A DNA stretch of 64,000 nt, from NCBI GenBank assembly GCA_963555705.1, contig OY743184.1, forward strand, positions 19,333,859 through 19,397,858, written 5' to 3'. Position numbers and translations under genes: made by a program. The notes beneath the pieces were generated by a model. The model was given only the letters and a program-made list of their open reading frames with translations, had not been told where the DNA came from and did not search any database. Below are positions 1 to 11,108 of this stretch, one piece after another (within the stretch, counting starts at the first letter, position 1; every line of letters begins with the position of its first letter). The DNA comes from Ligustrum vulgare (taxonomy: Eukaryota > Streptophyta > Magnoliopsida > Lamiales > Oleaceae).

Positions 1-37
1 TGGCCTAGCCCAAAAAAGTGGGCTGGCTCCGCCCCTG
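1..37. mobile_element. hAT-type terminus in APK intron
   Basis: On the minus strand, positions 37-23 read CAGGGGCGGAGCCAG, a terminal inverted repeat very common in plant hAT elements and hAT MITEs. The element body would lie to the left, off the window. The adjoining eight bases (aatgcaca, 38-45) would be one copy of the expected 8-bp target duplication. Only one end is visible. Confidence 0.5.
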
Positions 38-91
38 AATGCACATATCACAAAATCAGTAGAAAACACGTCCTGCGATGGGAATACAAAC

Positions 92-179
92 CCGAACCGC
101 TGAGGCCCGTAATCCAAATGACACAACCCTTTCGTCCAAGCAGCTGTTCTCTGTCACTCTTCGCCACAATACACTTGTG
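92..179 (-). CDS. APK: APS kinase, P-loop exon (gene continues off left edge)
   Basis: Read on the minus strand from 179 to 92, this exon encodes HKCIVAKSDREQLL followed by GRKGCVIWITGLSGSG. That is the start of the adenylyl-sulfate kinase domain, including the Walker A loop GLSGSG(KS). It is preceded by an acceptor (TTGTTTAG) and ends at a donor (G|GTTTGTATT) after the first base of the codon before the P-loop lysine, so the next exon should supply the KST part beyond the left edge. APS kinase phosphorylates adenosine 5'-phosphosulfate to PAPS for sulfation reactions, in plastids and cytosol of plants. No stop or frameshift is seen in the exon. The family call rests on the P-loop context and the conserved segment before it. 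The rest of the gene is outside the window. Confidence 0.8.
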
Positions 180-261
180 CTAAACAATATTTGTCGAATT
201 TCCAATTTTAGACATTTGGGCATACTTGTACCTGTTAAATCAACTTTCTAGCATTCATCAC

Positions 262-621
262 AAAGTTCTCCAATAGAGAAATTAAATTTTGGGAGAAAAC
301 ATTAATAAGATTCATTAATAATCTACCGGAGAAATCATCACATTCATTTGTAATCACATCATCGCTGGAATTGCATCCGGATTGCCGAAAACTGCCCACA
401 TTACCATTTATCGACGACGTTGCTTTGGAAGACTCAATTGCCTTTATTGGCGACAAAATGCTCCGTTTTACATCTACATCGCAAATCCCCAAACTTCTTC
501 TTCTTTTATGATTCAACGGCGACAGCTTTAATTTCCCTGATTTTCCATAAAATAATGGTTGAGAAGAATCAAAATCCGTTGGGGCACACCAATTCAACTG
601 TAGATTTGGAATCGCTGTCAT
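262..621 (-). CDS. APK: Probable first exon of the APS kinase gene (transit-peptide region)
   Basis: An ATG-started minus-strand open frame runs from 621 down to a stop at 235. The first ~100 residues are Ser-, Arg- and Lys-rich with a poorly conserved look (for example KRRRSLGICDV, SPIKAIESSKATSS), as expected for a plastid transit peptide plus linker, which plastidial APS kinases carry before the kinase domain. A possible donor in the right phase is AACTTT|GTGATG at about 262/261, giving an ~82-nt intron to the kinase exon at 179. A stronger-looking CAG|GTACAAG lies past the in-frame stop and would leave only ~55 nt. The splice site is therefore unsettled, and the frame could be an upstream unrelated exon or be damaged near its end. 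Confidence 0.5.
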
Positions 622-1646
622 GTTATATTCACTAAAAATGGATAATTATAAGAAATCAAAGTATCTATTCAGGACGACATTGTAGGAAAGCGCGAATAGC
701 GGATGATGGTGATTCATAAACTCGACTCAACTATGTAATTAATCATAAAATCAAGAGATGCCAAATGTTGTTTTATTAATATAACAAGAGATTGATTGAT
801 GTAGTGCCAGACACTTGGGATCCCACTCTTCCCACCTGGCTTCCATGCAAAGAAAAAAAGATAATGGTACTCAGAGTCAGCAAATATGGCGCTTCAGATA
901 TTTGATTCGTCGTTGGTTTTGATTGGAATAGGATCACTAGCTTTTGTGTCAAAGATGAACCCATTTATTCTTCTTCTTATTGAGCAATACCTACCTACTA
1001 GGATGAATAAAGCTAATTGTACATGGGCATTTTCTTACAGTGACGTGGTAGTGACATAACTATACTCTTTTTGTTTAAGCGGAAACTAAATTCAGAGAGC
1101 TTGTAAAAAAAATAAAAAAAGAACACATAATCCACGTACTATTTCCCCCGAAAATAAGCGTTCATGTCCCGCCTTCATCCATTCCCGTCTCCGACCGATA
1201 GAAGTTGACTGCTGCCGACCACCACGTCTTATCCTGCTTCACTGCTGCTGCTGCCCTCCACAATCTGCTTCACTCTCGACCACCATGAGCTCTATTCTTC
1301 CTCCATTGTTTTCGATATGAGAGATGTAGGTATGTATATAAATCTTCATCTTCCCTAAACTAATGATCTGTTGAAACTTGAAATAAATATACATGGAAGA
1401 ATGATTTGAAGATTTTAGTTATTATGGGAGTTTGATTCTTGAACTATTGGTAATGCATTTCAGCCATTGCATTTCGACCATTTAAAGGGCATACTGTTGC
1501 CCATGCATTTTGCTAGCTTTCATATTTTTTTGGGAAATTGAAAGTTTACTTGTTGATGAAATGATGATTATGGGCTCTTATTTTAGTGCAGCAAATGGGA
1601 ACTCCTTAGACATCGATGTTGCACATTTGAGTGAATTCTATTATGT
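622..1646. other. Non-coding, no gene seen
   Basis: This stretch lies between the divergent APK and FAR1-like genes and presumably holds both promoters. 1141-1320 is CT-rich with CTG repeats and resembles a 5' leader for the FAR1-like gene. The short open frames here have no recognisable protein character. Confidence 0.5.
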
Positions 1647-2938
1647 ATGAACATAGAAGAGGATAATTCTAGAGGAGAATGTGTGATAATTCCTCAAGTT
1701 GGTATGATTTTTAAGGATAAAAATGAAATGTTTGAGTTTTACAAAAGATACGCATATGAGTTGGGATTTCCAGTTAGAAAAAGGAATTCTAATAAGGATG
1801 ATGATGTAAATTTGAGGTATATTACATTGACATGTAATCGTGAAGGCCACAGAAGTAGTATTACAAGCACCTCTTTGAAACCACAACTGACCGTTCAGAT
1901 AGGTTGTAAGGCCAGGCTCACAGCGTCTTCAGATAGTAATGGGACATGGAGGATTAATGCAGTACACCTTGAACACAATCATAAAACTAGTCCTTCCAAG
2001 TCTAGACTATACCAATGCAATTGAGTATTGATTGCACATGTTAAGCGGAAGCTTGAAGTGAATGATATGGTAGGAATTCTGTTGCACAAAAGTTATAATT
2101 CTACTGCTGTTGAAGTGGGTGGGTACGAGAATATGACATTTGTGGAGAAAGATTGTCGTAACTATATAGAAAAAGTGAGGTGGCTAAGACTTAGAGAAGA
2201 TGATGCTGCAGTGATCCAAGCTTACTTTTCAAAAATGCAAGCATATAGCTCATGTTTTTTACTTCATTATGGATTTAGATGACGAGTCGTGTCTAAAGAA
2301 TGTATTTTGGACGGATCACAGATCTAGGGAAGCATATAAGGAGTTCGGTGACGTCGTCACATTTGATACGACTTACCTCACAAACAAGAATGATATGCCC
2401 TTCGCTCCTTTTGTTGGAGTGAATCATCATGGCCAATCAATGCTTCTTGGATATGGTTTGTTATCCAACGAGGATACAAAAACTTTTGTTTGGCTATTTA
2501 GGACTTGGCTACATTATATGAATGGTCAAGCTCCACATGTAATAATTACCGATCAAGATAGGGGCGATGCATAATGCGATTGAAATTGTGTTCCCAAACA
2601 CAAGGTATAGATGATGTTTGTGGCACATACTGAAGAAATTTCCAGAAAATTTTGGCTACCACGTGGATAAGGTTTCCATATTTTCAGATATACATGGTTT
2701 AGTCTATGATACACAAGTGCTTGATGAATTTGAAGATGGTTGGGGAGTGATGATAAAAATGAACGACTTGCATGACAATAACTGGTTGTCGAGTTTGTAC
2801 CAAAACAGACATCGTTGGGTTCCTTACTTTTTGAAGACAAGTTTCTGGGCAGGTATGTCGACAACACAGTGCAGTGAGAGTATGAATGCTTTCTTCGATG
2901 GTTATGTTAATTCGAAGACTTCATTGAAGCAGTTTTTC

Positions 2939-3050
2939 GACCAATACGAGAAAGCATTGAGGCACAAGGTGGAGAAAGAATTCCAAGCAGACTTGACCAA
3001 TACGAGAAAGCATTGAGGCACAAGGTGGAGAAAGAATTCCAAGCAGACTT
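2939..3050 (+). repeat. 56-bp exact tandem duplication inside FAR1-like gene
   Basis: Units 2939-2994 and 2995-3050 are identical, beginning gaccaatacgagaaagc. Because 56 is not a multiple of three, the second copy brings a TGA into frame at 3014. After it the FAR1 reading resumes in another frame (KSYSQMVPCAILYDLEKQF). Confidence 0.95.
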
Positions 3051-3261
3051 CAAATCATACTCGCAAATGGTCCCGTGTGCAATCTTGTATGATTTGGAGA
3101 AGCAATTCCAGGATGTGTACACCATCTCAAAGTTCTTGGAGTTCTAAACTGTGTTCACAGAGATGATTTATTGTCTAGTAGTTTCAACTCGGGAAGAAGT
3201 TTTGGGAACAAGGTTCGATGTGCGAGAGGATGTCATCCAATATGAACATTTGAAGAATAAA

Positions 3262-3375
3262 TTTTTTTAGTTACATTACAGAGGGAGAATTTTGTAGTAG
3301 TATGTAGTTGTCACTTAAAAAAATTTTAGTGACATTATAGAGGGAGAATTGTGTAGTAGTATGTAGTTGTCACTT
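3262..3375 (+). repeat. ~58-bp imperfect tandem duplication before the SWIM motif
   Basis: The segment ending gtagtagtatgtagttgtcactt occurs at about 3262-3316 and again at about 3321-3375 with a few substitutions. The second copy runs into the SWIM finger, so the first is the extra, dead-ended copy. Confidence 0.85.
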
Positions 3376-3811
3376 CTATGAGTTTCGAGGAATACTTTGT
3401 CAGCATATAATATCTGTCTTGATCCGTAATAACATTATGACAGTTCCTGAAAGGTATATATTGCGAAGATGGAGGCAAGATGTAACAAGGGCTCACACGA
3501 GGGTCGCAGTTAACTATAATGGTTTGGTTAGTACCCATGGACAGTTGAGATATGATAAGACGTGCCAACATTTTTCCAAAATTACAGACCTTGCTACTGA
3601 TGACGAAGAGTGAACTCGTTTGATTATGGATTGGATTGACATTTAAGATAAAGAGCTAAGCATCAGAAAGTTGAGTCGTAGAAACTTTTCCATTCAAGAT
3701 AACGAGGAACAAGATGGAAGCATAAGGGATCCAAAATACTTGAGAAGAAAAGGAGATCCTAAGATACTTCGAAAAAAAGGACCGCTAGAGTCGAGTTCAA
3801 AGAAAACAAAG

Positions 3812-4755
3812 GTATAGTATTGCTCAATATTGTTGTCAATTGGGCTTTGTTATTTTTCACCCTAACTATCCATTTATCATAAATATGCACTCATTGTGAA
3901 AGGAAAGTTGGATGCAAGCAAATGTAGGAAACCAACTCATACTCATCTCGAAGAGGAATCAAGTGGTGTACAAGCATTTGTAGATGAACAAGAGTCTAAT
4001 CTAACACAATTTTCATATTCACAGCTCTTAATGGTTATTTTATGGAAAAAAGTGATTTCACATAATTTTTGAAAATACATACTACATTGATTTTGTACTG
4101 ACTGGTTATTAATGTATGGTGAAGATAATAGTAATGCGTATACAGAAGAGAGCGTCGAGGTGAGCCATTATTACAACCCATATATACGATTTGAAGGTGG
4201 GACATGAAGTGAAGGAGGTTCCTCCCTGAGAACTATTATTCACCCAATATTTTTTGCTGTGCATAAGTTTTTTTTGCAATGGAACAAGGCTATTACTTTT
4301 GGTTATATGTATGACCGATTCTATGCATTTGTTCAATGGAATCACATTGCATTTTGCTTAAGTACTGATTTATATATTTATATTACATGTAATTAAGCTG
4401 AATTACAGTTGAATTAGCTTAATTGTTGAATGAAAATACATACATAGCACTCAAACTCTTGAAAGGTAAAGACGTGTTTGAAATGAAAATGAGATTCCAT
4501 CGCAAGCTCAAAAGACATTACATTCCAAGGCCTTACTCGGCTACATTCATAGAAAATGGCCAGGGGATTTTCAGCAAGCTAAAAATCTAGTAAACTCAAC
4601 ATGTAACATATTGCAGTACATGGATTGCAATTCCTAATTCATGCTAAAACATCAAACACAGACACAATAATATTATTTCCTAACTAATGCCAATCACCAA
4701 AGCAGGTTCCTAACTAACTAATGTTGATCACCAAAGCAGGGCTTGTACATGGAAG
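3812..4755. other. Non-coding 3' flank of the FAR1-like gene
   Basis: Starts at a possible donor (AAG|GTATAG) and holds only short frames. A last FAR1-like exon around 3900-4020 or 4110-4230 is possible but I could not support one. Confidence 0.4.
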
Positions 4756-5061
4756 TCAAGTTCTAGTTCCCAGCCTCACGCTGCATTCGACAATTCCCTT
4801 TCCCTTACGAATTTTCACATCAACAAATAAATCTACATCTTCATCATTGGCAATTCGGGCATTCCTACTGAACTTGCAATTGATTTCGGAAATGACGTCT
4901 TCCCCTACGGATTTGGTCGGCATAATGTTGCTGTCTTCACCTTCTTTAACCCATTGAAAATAACCACAATTCAAACTACAACAATTGGAAAATTTACCTT
5001 TGTTTTCTATCTCCTTCTTGGCCACAAAAATTTCAAAATTCCACGATGGCACCATGGGCAT
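4756..5061 (-). pseudogene. GRF-type zinc-finger protein fragment (tentative)
   Basis: The minus-strand frame encodes PMVPSWN near its start and later NCCSLNCGYFQWVKEGED, then a charged tail. The pattern C-x5-CGYFQWV matches the second half of plant GRF zinc fingers (C..Y..C.YFQW.D), and the PMVPSWN stretch resembles the first half. The middle GRRFFGC segment is not clear and upstream frames hold stops, so it is probably a decayed copy. These fingers occur in small plant proteins often found near MULE/FAR1-type sequences. Confidence is low because only one motif is convincing. Confidence 0.35.
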
Positions 5062-5609
5062 CTATGTATTTTTAGACACTTCGACAGGTAATGATCCTTA
5101 CTCCTATAGCTATGGCAGATCCCAACATTCATTCGCAACATTTCTGAAAATGGCGTCGACAGAATAACACGATGTCAAGCGGCGACAGTAGTTTCGTCTG
5201 AAATCAGTTGGATAGATGAACTCCTTAAACATAAATCTTTGATTTTGTTGGAAATGTAGAGTGCAGTCATCGAAGATGGGGGTTCTACGTGAATTTGTAA
5301 ACCCTTGATTAGAGAGTCTTCAAAAATTTGGGGAAAATGATCGTTGGGGGAAATGAGATAGTCTCCAGAAGTTTAACTTTATTAAGTATTTGCAAAGTCG
5401 TGTTTTAAAATAGGAGCATTTTCTATTTTTTGTTTTTTTTTTTCAATTGAAAATCTGACTGCACCTGTAAGCCCTGTAAGAGAATGCCCCTGTACAACTA
5501 GCTTTATTCCTACTGAGATTAGGATGTGTTTGATTTTTATGATTTTATCCCATTCGATTTGGTCTTTATTTGTTTCGAATAACTTATCTCACATGTTATT
5601 TCATGCCAA
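5062..5609. other. Non-coding
   Basis: No gene recognised. Contains short T-rich runs and AT-rich sequence. Confidence 0.4.
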
Positions 5610-6257
5610 GGAGGGTGAATTTTCAAAATGCCCAAGTCAAACAAGGCTAAGTCAAAATACCCCAACTTTTTAAAAACTAACCATAATAGCTTTTTTCTAT
5701 AAAAAGACTTGGATGCCCTTATCACCATATTTCTCTTATACCCTTATTTCATATATTAAATTGATAAAATAATTATATCTAAAAAGTCTATAATACCCTC
5801 CTAGTGACATTAAAATAAAACCAAACAAGTCTCACTTTTCATTCCTCTCTCGTTTTTTTCATTTGCTTATGCTCAAAAAAATCGGTACAAAAATTTCAAT
5901 GCTCAACTGAAAGATTTCATCTGCTACTTCTTATCGGTAAGTTGATTTAGCAATATTTATAATACTGTATTTAATCTCATTCTTGTTGTGTTAAACTTAT
6001 TCAACAGATCTATAATTTTAGTAAAAAAAAAATTATTGAAAAATTCATCTATTATTAATTTTTTAGTTTATAATTTTAAAACTTTCAACCGAACTATAAT
6101 TATCTAAACTAAACAATGAAAAATTAATATGGCGAAGTGTGAAAAAGTTGTCTGTTCAGTAAACATAATTGGATGGAAGAATTGGACGTCTGACCGGACC
6201 AAAAGTGTCGGTCATGGTTCGGCCGGAACGACACCATGATCCGGTCTAACCGACGAC

Positions 6258-6380
6258 AGTCCGGTCGGACTATCGATGGTTAGACCAAATCTACCCCGTC
6301 AGTCCGTTCGGACCTTCGGCGGTCAAACTGGATCATGGGAAGTCCCGTCGGACTACCGTCGGTCAAACCGGATCATGGGC
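6258..6380 (+). repeat. Three GC-rich ~40-bp tandem units
   Basis: Units start with agtccggtcgg, agtccgttcgg and agtcccgtcgg at 6258, 6301 and 6341 (43, 40 and 40 bp), each followed by a ggtcaaaccggatcatggg-like part. The preceding 6190-6257 holds further related motifs in inverted sense. The block is far more GC- and CpG-rich than its surroundings. Confidence 0.85.
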
Positions 6381-6483
6381 AATCTGACCAGATAGAATTT
6401 TTTTATTATTATTTTTTATTAAATTTACTTTCATTCTTCCTAACTTGTTGGTTTGAATATTTATTATTTTTAATTAATGCAGA

Positions 6484-7601
6484 TATGACTTTCGTCCTAG
6501 TTTCATATTTTGGTGAATTCGAAGTTGGCGAAAATTTGCGGTGGTCATGGAAATATACAAGTGATCAATACATTTTTGGTATAACACCAGGTACATCATT
6601 TACAAACTTGTACTATAAACTACAAGAAAAACTTGAAGTTGACCCATCTAATTATGATATGAAATTTGGATTTCTATTTAACTCGAATTCTCCAATTACA
6701 TTCCTGCCCGTTTTTGTTACTTCTGATGTGCAAATCATGTGGTTAATTGAGGCGAAGAAATAGGAAACTATTCCTCTTGGGTAACTTTAGTACAGAAGGC
6801 CCCGATAATAAGAATGAAGAATTCGATGGTGGGGATCAGAATGTAAATGATATTTGGGACACATTAGAAATATCTCGTGATGATGATGATGTTATTCCTG
6901 ATACAGTTGCTATACACCATGATCCTTTTGTTACACGTAGAGGTAAAGAGGTAGTTGAAGACAATCAAGAGGAAATTCCATTTAAAAACGATGATCTGAT
7001 TGGTTTATCCAGACGTGGACATGAACATTTTGGGAACTCACAGGATGGGCCGAGTTTACAGTCAACTAATTATTCAGGTGTGGTTCCAGATAATGAAGAT
7101 TTGGAAGTCCAGCAATTATTTAATACTAAGCAAGATCTCCAAGAAGCGGTGCACGATATTGTAATTAAGCACAATTTTGAGTTTAAAGTGAAAAAGTCAG
7201 ACAGGAGTACCTACACAATTGTGTATGTAGAAGACACTTGTAGTTGGTGTACGTGAGCAATGAGGATGGATACAAATCAATTTTTTGTAGTTCGCAAGTA
7301 TGCACGAGAACATACTTGTCAAGTGGATATTCATCAAAATGATCACAAACAAGCACGATCATTGTTTGTCGGACGACAGATAATGCATAAGTTTGATGAC
7401 CCAAGGACTGTTTACAGACCTAGAGACATCATTAACGATGTGAAGAGAGATTTTGGGGTGACCTTGAGCTACCAGAAGGCCTGGAAGGTTAGAGAATGTG
7501 CATTAGAGGATTTAATGGGTTTAGCTGAGGAAGCTATGCTAAATTGGCCAGGTATTATCATAACATGTTATGGTCTGCTGTCTAGAAACATGATTGACTA
7601 A
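6484..7601 (+). pseudogene. MURA-type transposase, N-terminal half, frameshifted
   Basis: From the ATG at 6484 the frame gives MTFVLVSYFGEFEVGENLRW, the small N-terminal domain seen at the start of many plant MuDR-type transposases. After a stop at 6763 a second frame holds an acidic linker (DDDDVIPDTV) and the MuDR DNA-binding domain (FNTKQDLQEAVHDIVIKHNF). The third frame (7260-7601) continues with REHTCQVDIHQNDHKQARS and the conserved YRPRDIINDVKRDFGVTLSY. The catalytic DDE core is absent, so the gene cannot encode a working transposase. It stops abruptly at MID near 7601, with unrelated sequence following. At least two frameshifts or stops separate the pieces. Confidence 0.75.
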
Positions 7602-8153
7602 TTAGGTTGAGTTGATTTAAAGTCTAGAGAGGAATTTCATATGCATAAGTGAATTCGATCGAGCATAATAATAGGAACAAAAATAGACAATTGAAATTAA
7701 AATTATTGACTATATGAAATTGGATGTCCCAACACTTATAAACATCAATTTAGAAAATCTAAATGTTTTTTTTCTTTTCTTTTAATTTTAATTTTAATAT
7801 TTTAGTTCAATTCTCAAATTCATATTTTTTCGTTCAAATAAGGCGAGAACTAACACAATTTCGATACTTAGTTACACTATCTGTGGGATGATAACTCGGA
7901 CTCAAAAAGTCTACTTTATTATTTGGATGCGATATCGTACACTTACGATTTAGCACATCATATGTACTAAGCAATTTTGATCAGCATGATGTTGAGGTCA
8001 GGAACTTGAGTAATGAATCAAAAAACTCTACATCTAGACCAGTTGAAAATACACAAACTGGTGATTCAAATCATGAAAACAATGAAGGATCAGCGGACAT
8101 GATTGATTAGGAAAGTGAACATCTTATGATAACTAGAGCAAAGGTGGGAGTCT
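7602..8153. other. Possible end of another LTR and short coding remnant
   Basis: 7865-7965 reads like the end of an Athila/Tat-style LTR (ctatctgtgggatgataactcggactc, then gcgatatcgtacacttacgattt). 7975-8150 gives a frame with NENNEGSADMID and a MITRAK-like end, typical of retroelement linkers. No structure can be closed. The rest is AT-rich. Confidence 0.3.
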
Positions 8154-9582
8154 TGATAAGTGCTTCATTAACATTTATTTTATGCGCTTATAACCTTGAA
8201 CTAGCAATAATTTGATCCTATCTAAGTATTATTAATGCATTTAAAATTTTATGTTGTATAGGATCATAAAAGAAGAGAAAAGAAGAAAAAAGGACCAAAA
8301 TGCACTTAAAACTGAAGATTGGGGACCTTGGATGCAATTATGTTACGGCCACAACACAAAAAAGTTATGTCCGTAAGCATTTTCATAACATGGCGCAAAA
8401 GGGAACAGAAAAGGAGTTACGGCCATAACCTTCAAATGTACAAAAATTAGCAGAACCTGTATTACGGTCGTAAACTAAAAGTTGCGGCCGTAATTTCAAA
8501 ACATGGAAAATTAACAGAAACTGGGTTACGGCCGTAAACAATATTTCACGGCCGTAATTTGCTCGTCAAGAATTTTCTTTTTTTTATTCTTTCCACAATT
8601 TTGGTATAACTTGAGCCCAAAGCTAGGGCATGAATTGGTGGCTATAAAAAGGGAATTTCATGACATAAGAAGGTGTGAAAAAATTATTGAAAGAGGAGCG
8701 GCTTGCTTGGAGCTTGGAGCTTGGAAGAGAAATTAAGTGATTCGAGAAGGTGAATCAAGAGCAGAAAACTCTGGAATTCTTCATGGCTTTAAGCGGTTAA
8801 GTTCTCCACCTAGTTCAAAAGGGGAAGTTGTGTTTTAATTACTTTGTTCATCACTTTTCAAAACTAGTAACGTAGTTCAAAATTCTTTATTTTCATTGTT
8901 GGATTCTTATGCGCTTTTAATTCAATCGATGCAATACTTTATTTGATTAATGCCTTATCATTTAATTTGTTGTATTGAGATTTTCTATTTTGAATGATTG
9001 GATCCGTAATCGTCTTTTTGTTCAAATCATAGTAGCAAGTGGGAATTTATTATTTCCATAGGAAATTCTAACTTAGGTTAATTGTCACGAGCTTGTGTGA
9101 CTAATAATCTAATTCACCCTAATTCTTCTCAAACATTATATAGTTGTTGTCTTAAATCTAAAGAGCTTGTTTTAGGTTATTCAATGGCTAATGTTTGATT
9201 AGAGAGTTTATTCTAATTAAATGCAACTAAGGGAGAATAGAAATAGTTAGAGCTTATTAACTATTTACGGGTGATAAATCAAAGAAGAAATTGAACTCGC
9301 GTTACTTGGAAAGTGATAACATTGTGATAGAATACAACTGAACCTGAGAACTAGGATTTGTCAATAATTGATTTATATCATACCCAATTTGTGTTTTAAT
9401 TTTATTTTCAAGTCATTTATAATATTTGAACTCAAAACACCCCCCATCTATTATGATTGATATAGCACTAATTTAATTTCCGTTCCTTGTGGGATCGACT
9501 CTTACTTCCGTTATTGCAATTAAATTTGATGATTTGCAAGTAAGATATTTAATAGAATTTCGGTGCGTAACGACGGGCATCA
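8154..9582 (+). repeat. 5' LTR of the Athila-like element
   Basis: Begins TGATAAGTGC and ends GGGCATCA immediately before the primer site. The last ~100 bp have the usual Athila-type end (ttgtgggatcgactc ... ggtgcgtaacgacgggcatca). 8342-8560 holds six copies of a palindromic TTACGGCCGTAA-like motif. No partner LTR is present, so the start is set by the TG dinucleotide and family resemblance. Confidence 0.75.
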
Positions 9583-9588
9583 ATTTTT

Positions 9589-9604
9589 TGACGCCGTTGC
9601 CAGG
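9589..9604 (+). other. Primer-binding site, tRNA-Asp type
   Basis: TGACGCCGTTGCCAGG differs by two bases from TGGCGCCGTTGCCGGG, the complement of the plant tRNA-Asp 3' end used by Athila and related elements. Both differences are G-to-A. Confidence 0.75.
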
Positions 9605-9824
9605 TAACAGTTGACCAATTTAGTGTTTAATCAATTAGAATTTTATTTTTTCTGCATTTTAATTTTTTTTTATTTTCACTTTATTTCTATAATTTTTCAA
9701 AAAAAAAAAAATAATAATTATTTGTGCTTCTTTGCTTAAACCTCGATCAACTAATTTTGAACTTTTTGATCTTGACCCAGAAATCGAGAGAACTTTTCGA
9801 TAACAAAGAAGAGCAGCACGACAA

Positions 9825-11107
9825 ATGGAGGCTAATAACCTCAACAACAAAACTCTTAAACAAATGGCTACTCCCAATGTGGCTCAGCGGCCCTTGTGTA
9901 TTACATTCCCAACGGTAGAAGAAGGAAAAACTTTTGAGCTTATATCTGGGCTCATCCACTTATTACCGACTTTTCAAGGGAACCCTGGTGAAGATCTGTA
10001 TAGACACCTAAAGGAGTTTCATGTGGTTTGCGACAGTATGAGACCCATGGGCATTACCGAGGAGCAAATAAAGATGAGAGCTTTCCCATTCTCATTGAAG
10101 GATGCCGCCACCGACTGACTTTATTGTCTACCATCGGGAACTGTTACACTTGGAACGACATTAAAAGACTTTTCTTGAAAAAATACTTCCCTGCATCGAG
10201 AGATGGTACAATCAGAAAGGAGATATGTGGGGGTACGCCAGAACAACAACGAAACATTGTATGAGTATTGGGAGCGTTTCAAGAAGCTCATCTCTAGCTG
10301 CCCCCATCATCAGATTAGCCAGCAACTCTTGGTACAGTATTTCTACGAAGGTCTAGCGCCGATGGATAGAAGCATGATAGACGCCGCAAGTGGAGGTGCA
10401 CTAATGAACAAGACACCGGAGCAAGCACGGGCTTTAATCTCCAACATGGCAGAGAACACTCAGCAATTCAACTCAAGTAGGGATTCGCAAGTCCGCCTTG
10501 TGAACGAGGTGAGTAGTTCCAATATCGAAGGTCAATTATATGAACTAACGAATCTCATTAAGCAACTTGCTGTAGGGAACTCGAATCAAATCAAAGCATG
10601 CGGAATCTGTTCGAACTTTGGACATCCAACAGATACCTGTCCGGTGTTGCAAGAAGAAAACAATGAACAGGTAAATGTTGCAGGAGGTTTCCCTTTTCAA
10701 AGGCAGCAGTACAACCCGTACTCCAACACATACAACCCCGGGTGGAGAGATCACCCTAACTTGAGCTATGGAAATAACAAACCCCCAGGTTTTACTCCAA
10801 ACAAGCCACAAGGACAATTCCAGTAGCAAGGAACTTTCCAACCACAGGGGCAATGTGAACAAAAGCCTCAAAATTCTGGTATGTCTCTCGAAGATATGGT
10901 AAAAATGTTGGCAACTAACACGATGCAATTCCAACAGAATGCCAAATTAAGCATTCAAAACCTGGAAAATCAAATGAGCCAAATGGCTACTGCCATAAAT
11001 AGATTGGAGGCGCAATCTGGAGGGAAGTTACCATCGCAGCCCGAGGTGAACCCCAAAAACGTGAGCGCCATAACTCTCCGGAGTGGAAAGGAAGTTGAGG
11101 GTCCGTA
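9825..11107 (+). pseudogene. Athila-like gag
   Basis: ATG at 9825. The capsid-like part reads LLPTFQGNPGEDLYRHLKEF and continues to FPFSLKDAATD, where a TGA replaces a conserved Trp codon at 10115. Frame changes follow near 10150 and 10235. The next long frame (10203-10826) carries LYEYWERFKKLISSCPHHQI, MDRSMIDAASGGAL and the zinc-knuckle-like CGICSNFGHPTDTC (~10600). A TAG at 10825 and another at 11106 cut the basic and Gln-rich tail (MSLEDMVKMLATNT, then AITLRSGKEVEGP). Gag would form the virus-like particle. This copy cannot give a full product. Confidence 0.9.
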
Positions 11108-11108
11108 A

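Larger units (their letters stand above)
1647..3811 (+). pseudogene. FAR1/FHY3-related gene (domesticated MULE transposase), broken
   Basis: Domains occur in the family order but in several frames. The FAR1 DNA-binding domain is at 1680-2010 (FEFYKRYAYELGFPVRKR, then CKARL and the EHNH zinc ligands). A MULE transposase core is at 2280-2560, with VTFDTTY and IITDQDR holding two catalytic aspartates. Its third acidic part (CSESMNAFFDGY) is near 2870-2910. A SWIM finger is at 3363-3410 (CSCHFYEFRGILCQH) and a basic C-terminal tail at 3690-3811 (DPKYLRRKGDPKILRKKG). Breaks: stop at 2022, frameshifts near 2270 and 2560, a stop near 2606, a 56-bp tandem duplication at 2939-3050 that shifts the frame, and a duplicated segment before the SWIM finger. 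Intact members are transcription factors of light and stress signalling. This copy cannot encode one, though exon-sized fragments could still be transcribed. Confidence 0.85.
5610..7601 (+). mobile_element. Mutator-like element (MULE), 3' truncated
   Basis: The sequence from about 5610 (gggtgaattttcaaaatgcc) through 5830 has the look of a MULE terminal region followed by a 5' leader, an intron-like stretch ending at an acceptor (taatgcag, ~6481), and then a transposase start. The transposase gene stops at 7601, after its N-terminal part, and no 3' terminal repeat is seen. The left boundary is approximate. Confidence 0.55.
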
